Made by a program: the position numbers and the translations under genes
Part shown: positions 1 through 7,052 of the stretch, piece by piece
Position numbering within the stretch: position 1 is the first letter of the stretch
How the letters are laid out: every line of letters begins with the position of its first letter
Origin: Agrocybe praecox
Taxonomy: Eukaryota > Basidiomycota > Agaricomycetes > Agaricales > Agrocybaceae
Length of the DNA stretch: 11,494 bases
Reading direction: 5' to 3'
Assembly: GCA_964017145.1 (NCBI GenBank)
Contig: CAXHKQ010000033.1
Span: forward strand, 1 to 11,494
The notes under the pieces: model-generated
Database searches by the model: none
Told to the model about the DNA's origin: nothing
Seen by the model: only the letters and a program-made list of their open reading frames with translations

Positions 1-180
1 TGAGACCGCAATAACCCTGTACATAAACTCACCAACACGATATTATACTACAATATTCACGTAGTGCAGTGCAATTCCCGCAGAAGCGCAACGGCACAGC
101 AGTGTTCGTATATTATGCCAAAACCACCCCCACAACACCGCTAGTTTTACATAAAATGTCAGCGACAGTTTCGCACTCAC
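1..180 (-). other. Probable start of the intron downstream of the third exon
   Basis: The minus strand from 180 opens with GTGAGTGCG, a consensus 5' splice site. A further GGTGAGT occurs near position 30 on the same strand. No convincing acceptor plus coding exon was seen before the window edge, so the gene probably continues beyond the left end. Confidence 0.4.
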
Positions 181-1079
181 CACTGCATTCATAATCGTTG
201 CATATGCAACTGTAGCAGCCGGTGATGTCGCCGCTGCCGCCGGAGGATTCCGCGAACCACGCCACCACGATCAACTGCAACATTAGCATACGCTCGAGTG
301 GATCGGCGCATTGCAATCCTGCCACAGCATCACTGCCACCAATGTTGTCTGCTGAGTCAGCGGAACGGGCGTCGAGCACGTTGTTGACGCTTTCGTCGTC
401 GTCGCCCGCGACATTTTTACCTGATGCACTTGTCGCCCGGAACAGGGGATTACGGCCGCTGACATTGATTAGAGCACCGCCATCGCCGCCGCCGCCGCCG
501 CCGCCGCACCATCGAACCGGTTGCTGGGACAGCATATTCTATGTGCGTTGCTGGCACTTGGTATGCAGAACTCGTCGTCGTCGATGCGACAGCGACGCGC
601 ATCGCCCGGCGCGTCGCCGGCGGCGTCGGCGGCGGCGGATCAGATGGCGGAGCATATCCGCCTGATGCTGCCGCTACTGCCGGTGCCAGTGTGATTAATG
701 TTATTGGGCATATCGGTGGCGATGTGCGGCGACCGTCGTCGTCGTTGGGCACATGATTCCCGGCCGCTGTCAGCATCGAGACCCATCGTCGTCGTCGTCG
801 AGTCGTCGCCGTCGGCTCCGCGCTGGTTTTGACGGAGGTTGACAGAGGAATCGACGACGGGTGCGCATCGATTTTATCGCTCGATGCGTTGCTGCTGCTG
901 CTGCTGCTATGGCTGGTGGTCGCCTCAATGACACACCCATCGTGGACGCATGTCTGGCGAAGCAGCAGCAGCTCGGCGGTGGGGCGGATGAAGGGGGTAA
1001 AAAATGCCTTGTCAATTCGCTGGCGGCAAGAGCCGCCGCTGGCACATCGGAGCCGCGCTGCGAGGTGTACGGAAAGCAG
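181..1079 (-). CDS. Putative large Cys-containing exon, frame-broken as given
   Basis: The acceptor TTTTCACCGTTGCGCAG (AG at 1081-1080) precedes a phase-0 frame, which fits the phase-0 end of the 3309-3119 exon. The donor GCAGTG|GTGAGT closes it at 181. The N-terminal part reads LLSVHLAARLRCASGGSCRQ, then RIDKAFFTPFIRPTAELLLL, then RQTCVHDGCVIEATTSH, then six Ser and SNASSDKIDAHPSS. This frame stays open to a stop near 450. The C-terminal part, in another frame, includes ADPLERMLMLQLIVVAWFAE and ends GDITGCYSCICNDYECS. A third frame also looks protein-like between 800 and 490 (CRIDDDEFCIPSASNAHRIC) but has an in-frame TGA at 642-640. The frame changes coincide with CGA and GCG repeats. It may be a real exon with indel errors, a pseudogene, or several exons. 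An alternative acceptor, CACCTCGCAG, lies 22 nt further in but would give the wrong phase. Confidence 0.42.
484..507. repeat. (CGC)8 trinucleotide tract
   Basis: Eight CGC units on plus; GCG/CGG/GGC on minus. In the minus-strand exon it would encode Ala, Arg or Gly depending on frame. It coincides with the place where the reading frame has to change. Confidence 0.95.
785..800. repeat. (CGT/CGA)n tract in the third exon
   Basis: Five CGA units on the minus strand (ACT then CGA x5 then TGG). It is a second candidate site for a frame change, because the upstream frame looks coding to its right and another frame looks coding to its left. Confidence 0.85.
891..908. repeat. (GCT)6 tract encoding a Ser run on minus
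   Basis: On the minus strand this is (AGC)6, read as six Ser in the first frame of the proposed third exon, between ATTSH and NASSDK. Confidence 0.9.
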
Positions 1080-1433
1080 CTGCGCAACGGTGAAAACATT
1101 TCGGACGCGGTGTGTTTCGCGTCACAGACACACTGGGTCTATATTCTTTTGTTTTCAATTGTATTATCGACGATTGATCTGCGGCGGCGGCGACGAATGG
1201 CTTTGATGTCCGGCAATTAATGCGATGTGCGATATGCGCTGATGGATGCTGGTCATTTGGGGGTGGCTCGTTCATGCGGCAGTGAAATGTGTCCGGTTTT
1301 GTGTTGGGGTGGTGAGACGATGGCGACGGTGGAACATTTAGGCGACGACGTGTTGCTTGCAGCATGCATACAATGGCGACTCTGTCCGCAACAGAAGTCA
1401 ATCAAGCGTTATGCTCAATGGGAACCGTTCACA

Positions 1434-1446
1434 AACACACACACAC
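1434..1446. repeat. Short CA tract
   Basis: A short run of CA dinucleotides within the proposed second intron. Confidence 0.85.
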
Positions 1447-2115
1447 ATACTCGCAGACCGCGCAACGCATATCGTATATAATGTGCAAGAATGTGGGCGA
1501 GTGAGTGTCTTTGTCCCTAACGCACGGCAGCTGACTTGGAGCTGATCACACTTGAATGCACCGCACGTTCACTCGGGCTATGTTTGTGCACATAAATTCA
1601 CTCGCTTATCTGCGCGCAAACAAAGCGTGTTGCCTACACGCCACTTGGAATACGCGAACTCTAGTTTCTGTGCGCCGGTTCGTCGGCAGATAAATTGCAT
1701 CACACTTATTAGTCACGATTTGCAGTATTTGCTCCGCACACACCTCTCGCCGGTCGCCTGAATTATGAGCAAAGTTCTGTGCTGTTCCCGCTCGGATTGA
1801 CGGCATACGCACGCAGAACGCAACTTTGACAAAACTCCGAGAACCGGGTAATTTCAATACGAAACTGCGCACTATCGAGAAGCAGTGCTAGTTTGCGCGC
1901 GGTTTTGAGCGGATGGGGAACGCACAGCAGCGGTTAATTCACAGTCAGCGCACCACGAAACCGGAGGTGAATGCACAAACTGGGCGTGCACGCGCGTTCG
2001 CTATTTGTTGTGCCCTCGTCGAGTGACGTCTATTGACTGTTTTTAAATTGCATTTTAACATCCCAATGGAGATTCAATCAGAACACGATTCCCAATTTGT
2101 CAGGGGACACACGAA

Positions 2116-2136
2116 GACGACGACGACGACGACGAC
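2116..2136. repeat. (GAC)7 trinucleotide tract
   Basis: Seven GAC units in non-coding sequence of the proposed second intron. Confidence 0.93.
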
Positions 2137-2425
2137 TACGACATAGAGACTATTTTGGAAACGCGACGCTAGCGTTAGCGATCACCGATGCACTTAGGTG
2201 CACGCATGCACTCGAACACACGACAGCAGAGTGGAGGCAACGGAGGGTGTGGAGTGTGTCACTCGAGGCGTGACAATTAGTTTGAATATAGCCATAATAT
2301 TGTCGTACATCGCCCTTCGAAACGACGACAACAACGCCTAGTCAATAAATTGAATCTATTTGGGGAAAATTCCAGCACTTACATTATAAGGGCTTTCAAT
2401 GTGGATTTACGATCTTTGACAATGT

Positions 2426-2465
2426 ATTAGATTAGATTATTAGATTATATTAGATTATATTTAAT
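2426..2465. repeat. AT-rich TTAGATTA-type degenerate tandem repeat
   Basis: TTAGATTA units recur at 4- and 10-bp offsets, some extended to TTAGATTATA. The repeat lies near the left edge of the AT-rich island at about 2340-3060. Confidence 0.85.
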
Positions 2466-2604
2466 AATCTCGCTTGTAAATGAAGAGAGAGCTTCTTAGC
2501 CCCACAGCGAAATATGTTAATAAAACAATAAAGGCAATATGGTTCAGGTTTTAAAAATTGCATACAAATTGAAGCATTATCACGAAGGCCCGGAAGTTAA
2601 GGGA

Positions 2605-2785
2605 AAATCCCTTTTTTCCTGTTCACCCTACAGAACATTTGTAACCACGATTATGCGTCACGTTTCCTTACTTAAAATGAACTATACTTTTTATCCCCTT
2701 TTTGCCCTTTTTTTGGACGTTAGGCCCTTTTTTCACCTATAATCCCTTTTTGGCCCTTTTTCGCCCTTTCCCCTTTTTCGTTTAA
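2605..2785. repeat. CCCTTTTT-rich polypyrimidine region
   Basis: Repeated blocks of three or four C followed by five to seven T (for example near 2696, 2704, 2724, 2744, 2754, 2764 and 2770), with related blocks at 2969-3000. On minus this is GGG/AAAAA-rich. It may be an expanded simple sequence or part of an old repeat; I see no coding evidence. Confidence 0.8.
2744..2773 (-). other. Canonical G-quadruplex-forming motif
   Basis: On the minus strand four G-runs (GGGG, GGG, GGG, GGG) are separated by AAA, CGAAAAA and CCAAAAA. Loops of 3, 7 and 7 fit the G3+N1-7 consensus. It lies on the sense strand of the proposed gene's second intron. Confidence 0.7.
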
Positions 2786-3083
2786 AAAAAGTTCTTTAAA
2801 AAAATCGTAATATTTTTGCTTATTTCTCTGAAAATATACAAAACATTTAATGCGAATTAGTATTATTCGAGCAAATAATGTGCTTAGTGCGATAATTGCA
2901 TGATGAACCAATTTCGCTTCGTCTTTCCCATTTTTACGAAATATCATCGAGAAATCATGGTTTTTAGACCCTTTTTTCTTGTTTTTAGACCATTTTTCAC
3001 TGGTTTTAGCCACTATTCTAGTTCCGGGCCTTGATTATCACTTCCACACGTTGAATAGATCAAGCGCTCTTAATAAGAAACCC

Positions 3084-3101
3084 TATACCATTTTTGGTAT
3101 A
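3084..3101. repeat. Small perfect hairpin TATACCA/TGGTATA
   Basis: A 7-bp stem (3084-3090 with 3095-3101) and a TTTT loop, just inside the intron past the exon 2 donor on the minus strand. Confidence 0.85.
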
Positions 3102-3118
3102 TAACTGTCGGAACTCAC

Positions 3119-3309
3119 CGGCAAATGCGTCTCCAGCCATGTGTTGATCAAGCCGGCGGTGATGGGATCGGGCGATGGCGCCAGATTGCCGGTCTGCTGC
3201 AGGATCATGGCCAGCGTTTGGGCGGCCGCAAGCACGTTCGTGTGCGGCGGAACGGTGAATGAAGCGCTGTGGCCGTCCTGCGAGGAGGTGCTGCGCGACG
3301 AACTGACAC
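3119..3309 (-). CDS. Putative internal exon of the same unrecognised gene
   Basis: This 191-nt exon is the best-looking coding segment in the window. The acceptor is a pyrimidine-rich TTTGTTTCGTCGTCCAG (AG at 3311-3310) and the donor is CCG|GTGAGT (intron starts at 3118). It begins with the last two bases of a codon and ends on a complete codon. The peptide runs VSSSRSTSSQDGHSASFTVP, then PHTNVLAAAQTLAMILQQTG, then NLAPSPDPITAGLINTWLET, then HLP. The first third is Ser/Thr-rich and probably disordered. The rest alternates hydrophobic and polar residues (LAAAQTLAMILQQ; AGLINTWLETHLP), suggesting two amphipathic helices. Third positions are GC-rich, unlike the flanking introns. I cannot match it to a family. 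Skipping it would shift the frame, since 191 is not a multiple of three. Confidence 0.6.
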
Positions 3310-3680
3310 CTGGACGACGAAACAAATGGACGATGGACGAAATTGGTGGTCGTGAGATTTTTTCGTATGGGCAAAAAATGTTTTGTCATTTGTCGTTCAA
3401 TGCAGGTGTGAGAACGAAGGAAGTACAGATGATTATGTCAACTCAGGGGGTAGAGTGTGTGAGTTTAATCCTCGATAAAGGTGCGGGGTTTGTTCTTTTA
3501 ACGATGATTCAATGAAGGATGTTAAATGTTGGGTCTCGAGCGAGCATCCGTCGAGTGCGGACGTGCTCGCTGCGCTGCTCGTGCTTGCAAACAAACAGGT
3601 GGGAAAGCCCTGACCGTCACTGTATTTTTCAATACGGTGGCCAGGGCCGCAACCCTGTGGACCTCGGTCCTTAAACTGGA

Positions 3681-3938
3681 ACCAGGGTAACACCTGGGGG
3701 ACGTGTCGTCAACCAGATCGACCATGTCGCTATAAGCCGCAATTGGCGTCGCTCACTTCTCGATGTTCGCACTCGAAGGGGTGCGGACATCGGAAGCGAT
3801 CATTACCTGGTAGTCGGAGAATTCCGACTCCAGGTAAAGCCCATGAGACCTGTCCAAGGTCGGCAACCGAGACTAGATACTTCCACGCTGAACCGGCCAG
3901 CAGTTAAGGACCAGTTTCTTTCACATCTTAATAGCTAG
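3681..3938 (+). pseudogene. LINE endonuclease C-terminus and start of linker
   Basis: One frame is open up to a TAG at 3936-3938. It reads VVNQIDHVAISRNWRRSLL, then DVRTRRGADIGSDHYLVVGE, then FRLQV. The GSDH with preceding IDHVAIS is the C-terminal signature of APE-type endonucleases; the His is the catalytic residue of that motif. A DHH-to-DHY change (SDHY instead of the more usual SDHH/SDHR/SDHL) follows it. After this comes PRLDTSTLNRPAVKDQF, the usual linker toward the RT. The catalytic Asn/Glu/Asp motifs of the N-terminal half are absent because of truncation. Confidence 0.85.
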
Positions 3939-3993
3939 TTGCTGGCAGGGTGCATACAACCGTACCGGACACAAATTTCTCAGTCCCAATCCA

Positions 3994-4215
3994 ACGAGAA
4001 AGAAGGGATGGATTTCGGACGCGACCTGGAGCGTAATTCAGCGAAAAAAGACAGCTTGGATCTCATTGTTGAGTGCGACCGACAGTAACCATTCTGCTCT
4101 TTCTGACGTATATAGAGATCTGCAACATCGGGTTAAGCGCTGTGTTAGGAATGATAGGAGAGCTTATCTCTCTTGCATCCGAAGCACAGCGCGCTTCCGA
4201 CGTTGGCAATCTGCG
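3994..4215 (+). pseudogene. LINE linker between endonuclease and RT
   Basis: A second frame carries RKKGWISDATWSVIQRKKTA and, further on, DVYRDLQHRVKRCVRNDRRA, ending at a TAA just after 4210. The W-I-S-D-x-T-W pattern and the following basic, helix-rich stretch are typical of the segment before the RT fingers in this class of element. The frame differs from the endonuclease fragment to its left, so at least one indel lies between about 3938 and 3994. Confidence 0.75.
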
Positions 4216-4400
4216 TAAGACCTATCAGATTGCCAAGCAGATCTCGGGGAGAATGACCTCCGCTAATCGTCCAGTAAAGGACCTAGCGGGGCGAATTCTC
4301 TCTACGGATGAAAAGCCGCTGGAGAGATGGACAGAACACTTCAAAAGTATTCAAAATTGCGAATCACCATCACACGCAAGCCATCTCCGTTGGGTCGCAC
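4150..4400 (+). pseudogene. LINE pre-RT segment, shifted frame
   Basis: A third frame continues the linker with EAQRASDVGNLRKTYQIAKQ and ISGRM, then RILSTDEKPLERWTEHFKSI. The final block (L-S-T-D-E-K-x-x-x-R-W-x-E-H-F) is the conserved segment just before the RT domain in many LINE polyproteins. It overlaps the end of the preceding frame, placing an indel near 4180-4210. Confidence 0.8.
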
Positions 4401-4401
4401 C

Positions 4402-4617
4402 ACAGAGTTCAACTCCAATGCCCCAACAATCAATGAGATCAAAAAAACACTTCAGCAGATAAATAACAACAAAGCTTCCGGATTAGAAGTTTTACCGGTT
4501 GAGCTGCTTAAGGCCGACGCTGATCTGGCCGCACAACATCTGCGGCCATTGCTCCAGGAAGTGTGGGAGTCCGAATCCATCTCCAAGAATCCATCTCCAA
4601 GATCGTGGCCCACATAA
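4402..4617 (+). pseudogene. LINE reverse transcriptase, N-terminal fingers fragment
   Basis: This frame reads NAPTINEIKKTLQQINNNKA, then SGLEVLPVELLKADADLAAQ, then HLRPLLQEVWESESI. It matches the start of LINE RT domains, where N-N-K-A-x-G-x-D is expected; here the Asp is Glu. Right after ESESI the expected W-x-x-G...KKGD...NWRGI block is missing. Sequence resumes at SKIVAHIIDGRIRPVID in another frame. A 14-bp tandem duplication sits at the join. Confidence 0.85.
4574..4601. repeat. 14-bp perfect tandem duplication inside the LINE
   Basis: AATCCATCTCCAAG occurs twice in a row (4574-4587 and 4588-4601). It sits exactly where the RT block around NWRGI is missing, which suggests a repair scar with a duplicated end. 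Confidence 0.95.
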
Positions 4618-5110
4618 TAGACGGCCGGATTAGACCCGTTATAGATGTGCATCTACGCGAGGAGCAAGCCGGCTTCAGGTCGGGGCGGTCACTCTGCGTA
4701 TTATCATCGAGCAGAGTGTGGAATTCCGGTCGCCCCTGTTCATGCTGTTCATAGACTTTGAAAAGGCCTTTGACAGCATTGACAGGGCATTTATGTGGGC
4801 AGCCCTTTCTGCGTACAACGTTCCGATAAAAATACTTAATCTGATTAAGGAATTATACCGGGACAGTACATGCAGGATACACGCCGGCCTAATCGGGGAT
4901 TCGTTTTCGATTAGATCAGGTGTGAAACTGGGCTGTGTCTTGTCCCCGCTCCTCTTCGTTATCGTATTGGATTACGTCATGCGTTCGGCCGACCAACAAA
5001 AGCAAGGTTTGAGCTGGCGGATCCATGGCGGTCCACTTAGTGGTCTCGATTTTGCAGACGACATATGTCTGCTATCTCACCGTTTTTCCGAATTGCAGAG
5101 TAAGCTCAGC
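4602..5110 (+). pseudogene. LINE reverse transcriptase core with FADD box
   Basis: Fragments here are SKIVAHIIDGRIRPVID, EEQAGFRSGRS (the Q-A-G-F motif) and, from 4718, EFRSPLFMLFIDFEKAFDSI with the first catalytic Asp at 4754-4756. Then come RSGVKLGCVLSPLLFVIV and LSGLDFADDICLLSHRF, with the catalytic Asp pair at 5057-5062. The usual RQG of motif 4 is KLG, replacing the conserved Gln with Leu. A few residues are lost after GRS, and the frame shifts there. Confidence 0.92.
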
Positions 5111-5154
5111 TCAGCCTTGCTGCCAGTGGGCCAGGATCATCCACGGCAGCAGCA

Positions 5155-5350
5155 ATTCGGCTCAAAATCGGAGATGAAGAAATCGAGGAAGTGGATCGTT
5201 TCTGCTACCTGGGCAGTATGATAACAAATGATGGCGGAGCTCTAGTGGACGTGATGGACGTGAGCGTTTGTAAATCTGGCTAATATTTGGCGATCTACCG
5301 AATTGTCACGGAAGCTTAAGCTACGGATCTTCAACTCGAGAGCAGCGAGA
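5155..5350 (+). pseudogene. LINE post-RT (thumb/connection) fragment
   Basis: One frame gives IRLKIGDEEIEEVDRFCYLG, then SMITNDGGALVDV. Another, from 5282, gives NIWRSTELSRKLKLRIFNSR and then a TGA. The F-x-YLGS-x-I-T-x-DGG and K-x-x-IFN blocks are the usual downstream landmarks of LINE RTs. The segment between them that normally carries the repeated Ile/Arg helix is partly lost, and the V-L-L-Y-G-x-E-x-W block after the IFN box is missing or scrambled. Confidence 0.8.
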
Positions 5351-5355
5351 CCTGA

Positions 5356-5625
5356 ATGGTGACGAAGACCATCAAGTCAAAAATCCAGATCTTCGCCAAT
5401 CGCTGCCTGCGCCGAATATTGCATATTCGGTGGTACGATAGGATCTCAAATGACGAAGTTGCAAGATTAGCTGGTATCCCTTCTATGGAAGCTATAATCA
5501 AAAGGCGCAAGTGGGGATGGGTCGGCCATACTTTCCGACGCGCCAGCAATAACAACGCTCGGCAAGCCTTTTACTGTAGACCAGAAGGTAGTCGGAAAGT
5601 AGGCGGGCTGATATTTGGTTGTTGA
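5356..5625 (+). pseudogene. LINE C-terminal region
   Basis: The frame reads VTKTIKSKIQIFANRCLRRI, then LHIRWYDRISNDEVARLAGI, then KRRKWGWVGHTFRRAS. This is the conserved tail after the RT in a widespread LINE group. It breaks off at PEGSRKVGGLIFGC followed by a stop. The expected G-R-P-(x)-T-W-R-R ending is absent, so the copy is truncated or rearranged at about 5600-5625. Confidence 0.82.
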
Positions 5626-5817
5626 TGGTATGTTTGTGTATGTCAATTGCATCAGTCTATGTTAGTGTAAGATTTTTTTATAACAGAAACCCGGCTAATG
5701 ATTCGCTCGAAATTCAGCAAGGTCCTACAAACAAATGAAAGAAGCTTGTTCGATTAGTATGCGATCTAGATTGTTATACAACTAAACGAACGTTAACGAT
5801 CTCGGGGCAAACATGTG

Positions 5818-5860
5818 CCGAAATCATAAAATGTCAAATAGTGCCGAAAATGTCAAACAA
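5818..5860. repeat. Imperfect direct repeat GTGCCGAAA...ATGTCAAA
   Basis: GTGCCGAAATCATAAAATGTC is followed shortly by GTGCCGAAAATGTCAAA, the same unit with an internal deletion. Non-coding, AT-rich context. Confidence 0.75.
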
Positions 5861-5909
5861 AAATTAAGCAACATTTTTACCATTCCGGCAACATGATTGT
5901 GCTGAACCG

Positions 5910-5931
5910 AATTAATATGAAAATATTAATT
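5910..5931. repeat. AT-rich palindrome with 9-bp arms
   Basis: AATTAATAT and ATATTAATT flank a GAAA loop. The arms are perfect. This probably reflects AT-rich intronic sequence. Confidence 0.85.
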
Positions 5932-6061
5932 TATTAAATCAGTTGGAACATGACAAAGTTGTTTCATGTATGCATACCGGCGAGAAAAAAAAACATAACA
6001 GTAAAATATGTAGCAGGTAACCGAATGAAACACCAAAACTCAATCAGCAACACACCCTTAC

Positions 6062-6227
6062 AGTTCTGTGCCTTTCCATTCGGTTCGCTGGCGCCGCTGG
6101 TGCTGCCACCGTTGCCGAACGTTGTCGTCGTCGTCGTTGCCGCAATGGTCGCCGTGCCCAGGTCGCCGCCGTTCTCGCGACTCGCGGCTCGATTGTTGCA
6201 CGCTTGAAACCACCACCACCGCGTCAT
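6062..6227 (-). CDS. Putative first coding exon of an unrecognised minus-strand gene
   Basis: This 166-nt exon encodes 55 residues plus one base of the next codon. It opens at an ATG (6227-6225) with MTRWWWFQACNN, followed by a low-complexity stretch: Arg/Asn/Gly-rich, then TATIAATTTTTTFGNGG, then GASEPNGKAQN. It ends at AACT|GTAAGG, a good splice donor (intron starts at 6061). The leftover T joins the GT that opens the 3309-3119 exon to make a Cys codon, so the phases agree. No signal peptide, membrane segment or known domain is visible; the N-terminus looks disordered. This is the only in-frame ATG upstream, but its -3 base is C, a poor start context. Alternatively the exon is internal, beginning after TTTCAAG at 6203, although that acceptor has a weak pyrimidine tract. 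The six-Thr run comes from an ACG/ACA repeat. Confidence 0.45.
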
Positions 6228-6770
6228 ATGAGCGGGTTGCTCGTGCAGCACAACGCACCCGGATGCGCGTGTTGCAATGCGGTCAGGCACCAGCGGACAG
6301 AACGATGAGCTGTCCAACACTTTGGCTCGAAACAAGCACACACACACAATTCAGTTGTGCGCACACTTGAAACTTGAAACACGGCAACGGCCGACGAACC
6401 GGCTGCACTGCACTGAATTTAATTATAATGATGCCACTACTCTTTTTTCTAGCCGCGATCCCACGAAGCGAGCCGGCGGAGTGGTTTTAAATTGAGAAAT
6501 CCAAATTCCGGCACAGCGCGTTCACGGAGTTTGCAGAATTTCAATCGGAGGCACATATGTTGCGCTCACGGGATTCCGTGTCTGGGAATTTGTTTCAACC
6601 TGAGCGCGAAACGAGCGTGATTTATTAAAAACCTTCTACACATTCTCCAGCGGACGACGAGCGGAGAACCAAATCCCTGCAGCAAATTGATGCTCGAAAA
6701 TCAATCCATAATCCTCCGCTCCTTCGCCGTGAGCGGGGGGAGTCGTTTGATTTTCGTCATTCTTGCCATC

Positions 6771-6833
6771 GGTGTGTGAGTGTGTGTGTGTGTTACTGTG
6801 TGAGTAAGCCCGTAGTTGATGTGTGTGTGTGTG
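6771..6833. repeat. Interrupted TG microsatellite
   Basis: Two TG blocks (about 6771-6793 and 6819-6833) separated by a short unique segment. Confidence 0.92.
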
Positions 6834-7036
6834 AAAGTGTGTGGCTCGCGCATGTGTAACGGAAGAAAGCGCATGTCAATTTAGCAGTACGCGTTTGAAT
6901 TATTCATGCGACTAAATGCATTTGAAATTAGCTCGCTCCAGCTCACTGACAGGCATCGTGCGCAGTTGCCGCCGACTTTATCGTGTAATCATTTATGGGG
7001 ATGTTCGTCGGCGGCGGGGTAAATTATGCTGCAACT

Positions 7037-7052
7037 CACACACACACACACA
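7037..7052. repeat. CA microsatellite
   Basis: About eight CA units in non-coding sequence. Confidence 0.92.

Larger units (their letters stand above)
1080..3118 (-). other. Proposed second intron of the minus-strand gene
   Basis: This interval lies between a GTGAGT donor at 3118-3113 and a CAG acceptor at 1082-1080, read on the minus strand. I find no supportable coding exon in it, although short unseen exons could exist. It contains a CA tract near 1434-1446, a (GAC)7 tract, an AT-rich TTAGATTA-type repeat, and an AT-rich island from roughly 2340 to 3060 with repeated CCCTTTTT blocks. Confidence 0.4.
3681..5625 (+). mobile_element. Decayed, 5'-truncated non-LTR (LINE-type) retrotransposon
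   Basis: In order on the plus strand, I see the C-terminal part of an APE-type endonuclease, an inter-domain linker, a reverse transcriptase with FIDFEKAFDS and FADD boxes, an FCYLGS post-RT box, and a C-terminal region with CLRRILHIRW and RRKWGWVGHTFRR. This order is standard for endonuclease-bearing non-LTR elements. The 5' part (ORF1 and most of the endonuclease) is missing, and the 3' end stops shortly after GSRKVGG. At least six frame changes plus internal stops mean it cannot encode a working protein. No poly-A tail or clear target-site duplication is visible. The outer boundaries are approximate: similarity fades left of 3681 and right of about 5625. The exact clade is unresolved. Confidence 0.9.
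3310..6061 (-). other. Proposed first intron of the minus-strand gene, hosting a dead LINE
   Basis: Read on the minus strand, the interval runs from a GTAAGG donor (6061-6056) to a CCAG acceptor ending at 3310. Flanking phases are compatible (1 + 2). About 2 kb of its 2.75 kb is a decayed non-LTR retrotransposon lying antisense to the gene. The rest (about 5630-6055) is AT-rich and non-coding, with a small palindrome and an imperfect direct repeat. Confidence 0.42.

Noticed and set aside
222..665. 147-residue open frame on plus
   Set aside because: It is the antisense shadow of the minus-strand exon and reads as poly-Pro, poly-Ser and poly-Arg from trinucleotide repeats; it has no domain.
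861..1220. 119-residue open frame on plus with some protein-like stretches
   Set aside because: The opposite strand has better splice signals and a phase-compatible frame; the last third here (YILLFSIVLSTIDLRRRRR) looks non-coding.
2720..3013. 97-residue Lys-rich open frame on minus
   Set aside because: Its content comes from the GGG/AAAAA blocks; it has no ATG start (GTG), no splice signals and no domain.
3141..3515. 124-residue open frame on plus
   Set aside because: Antisense to the proposed second exon, whose minus frame has clear splice sites; the C-terminal half has no coding character.
6411..6416. TCAGTG initiator-like sequence upstream of the first exon on minus
   Set aside because: No TATA box or downstream promoter element at the proper distance; such a hexamer is common by chance.
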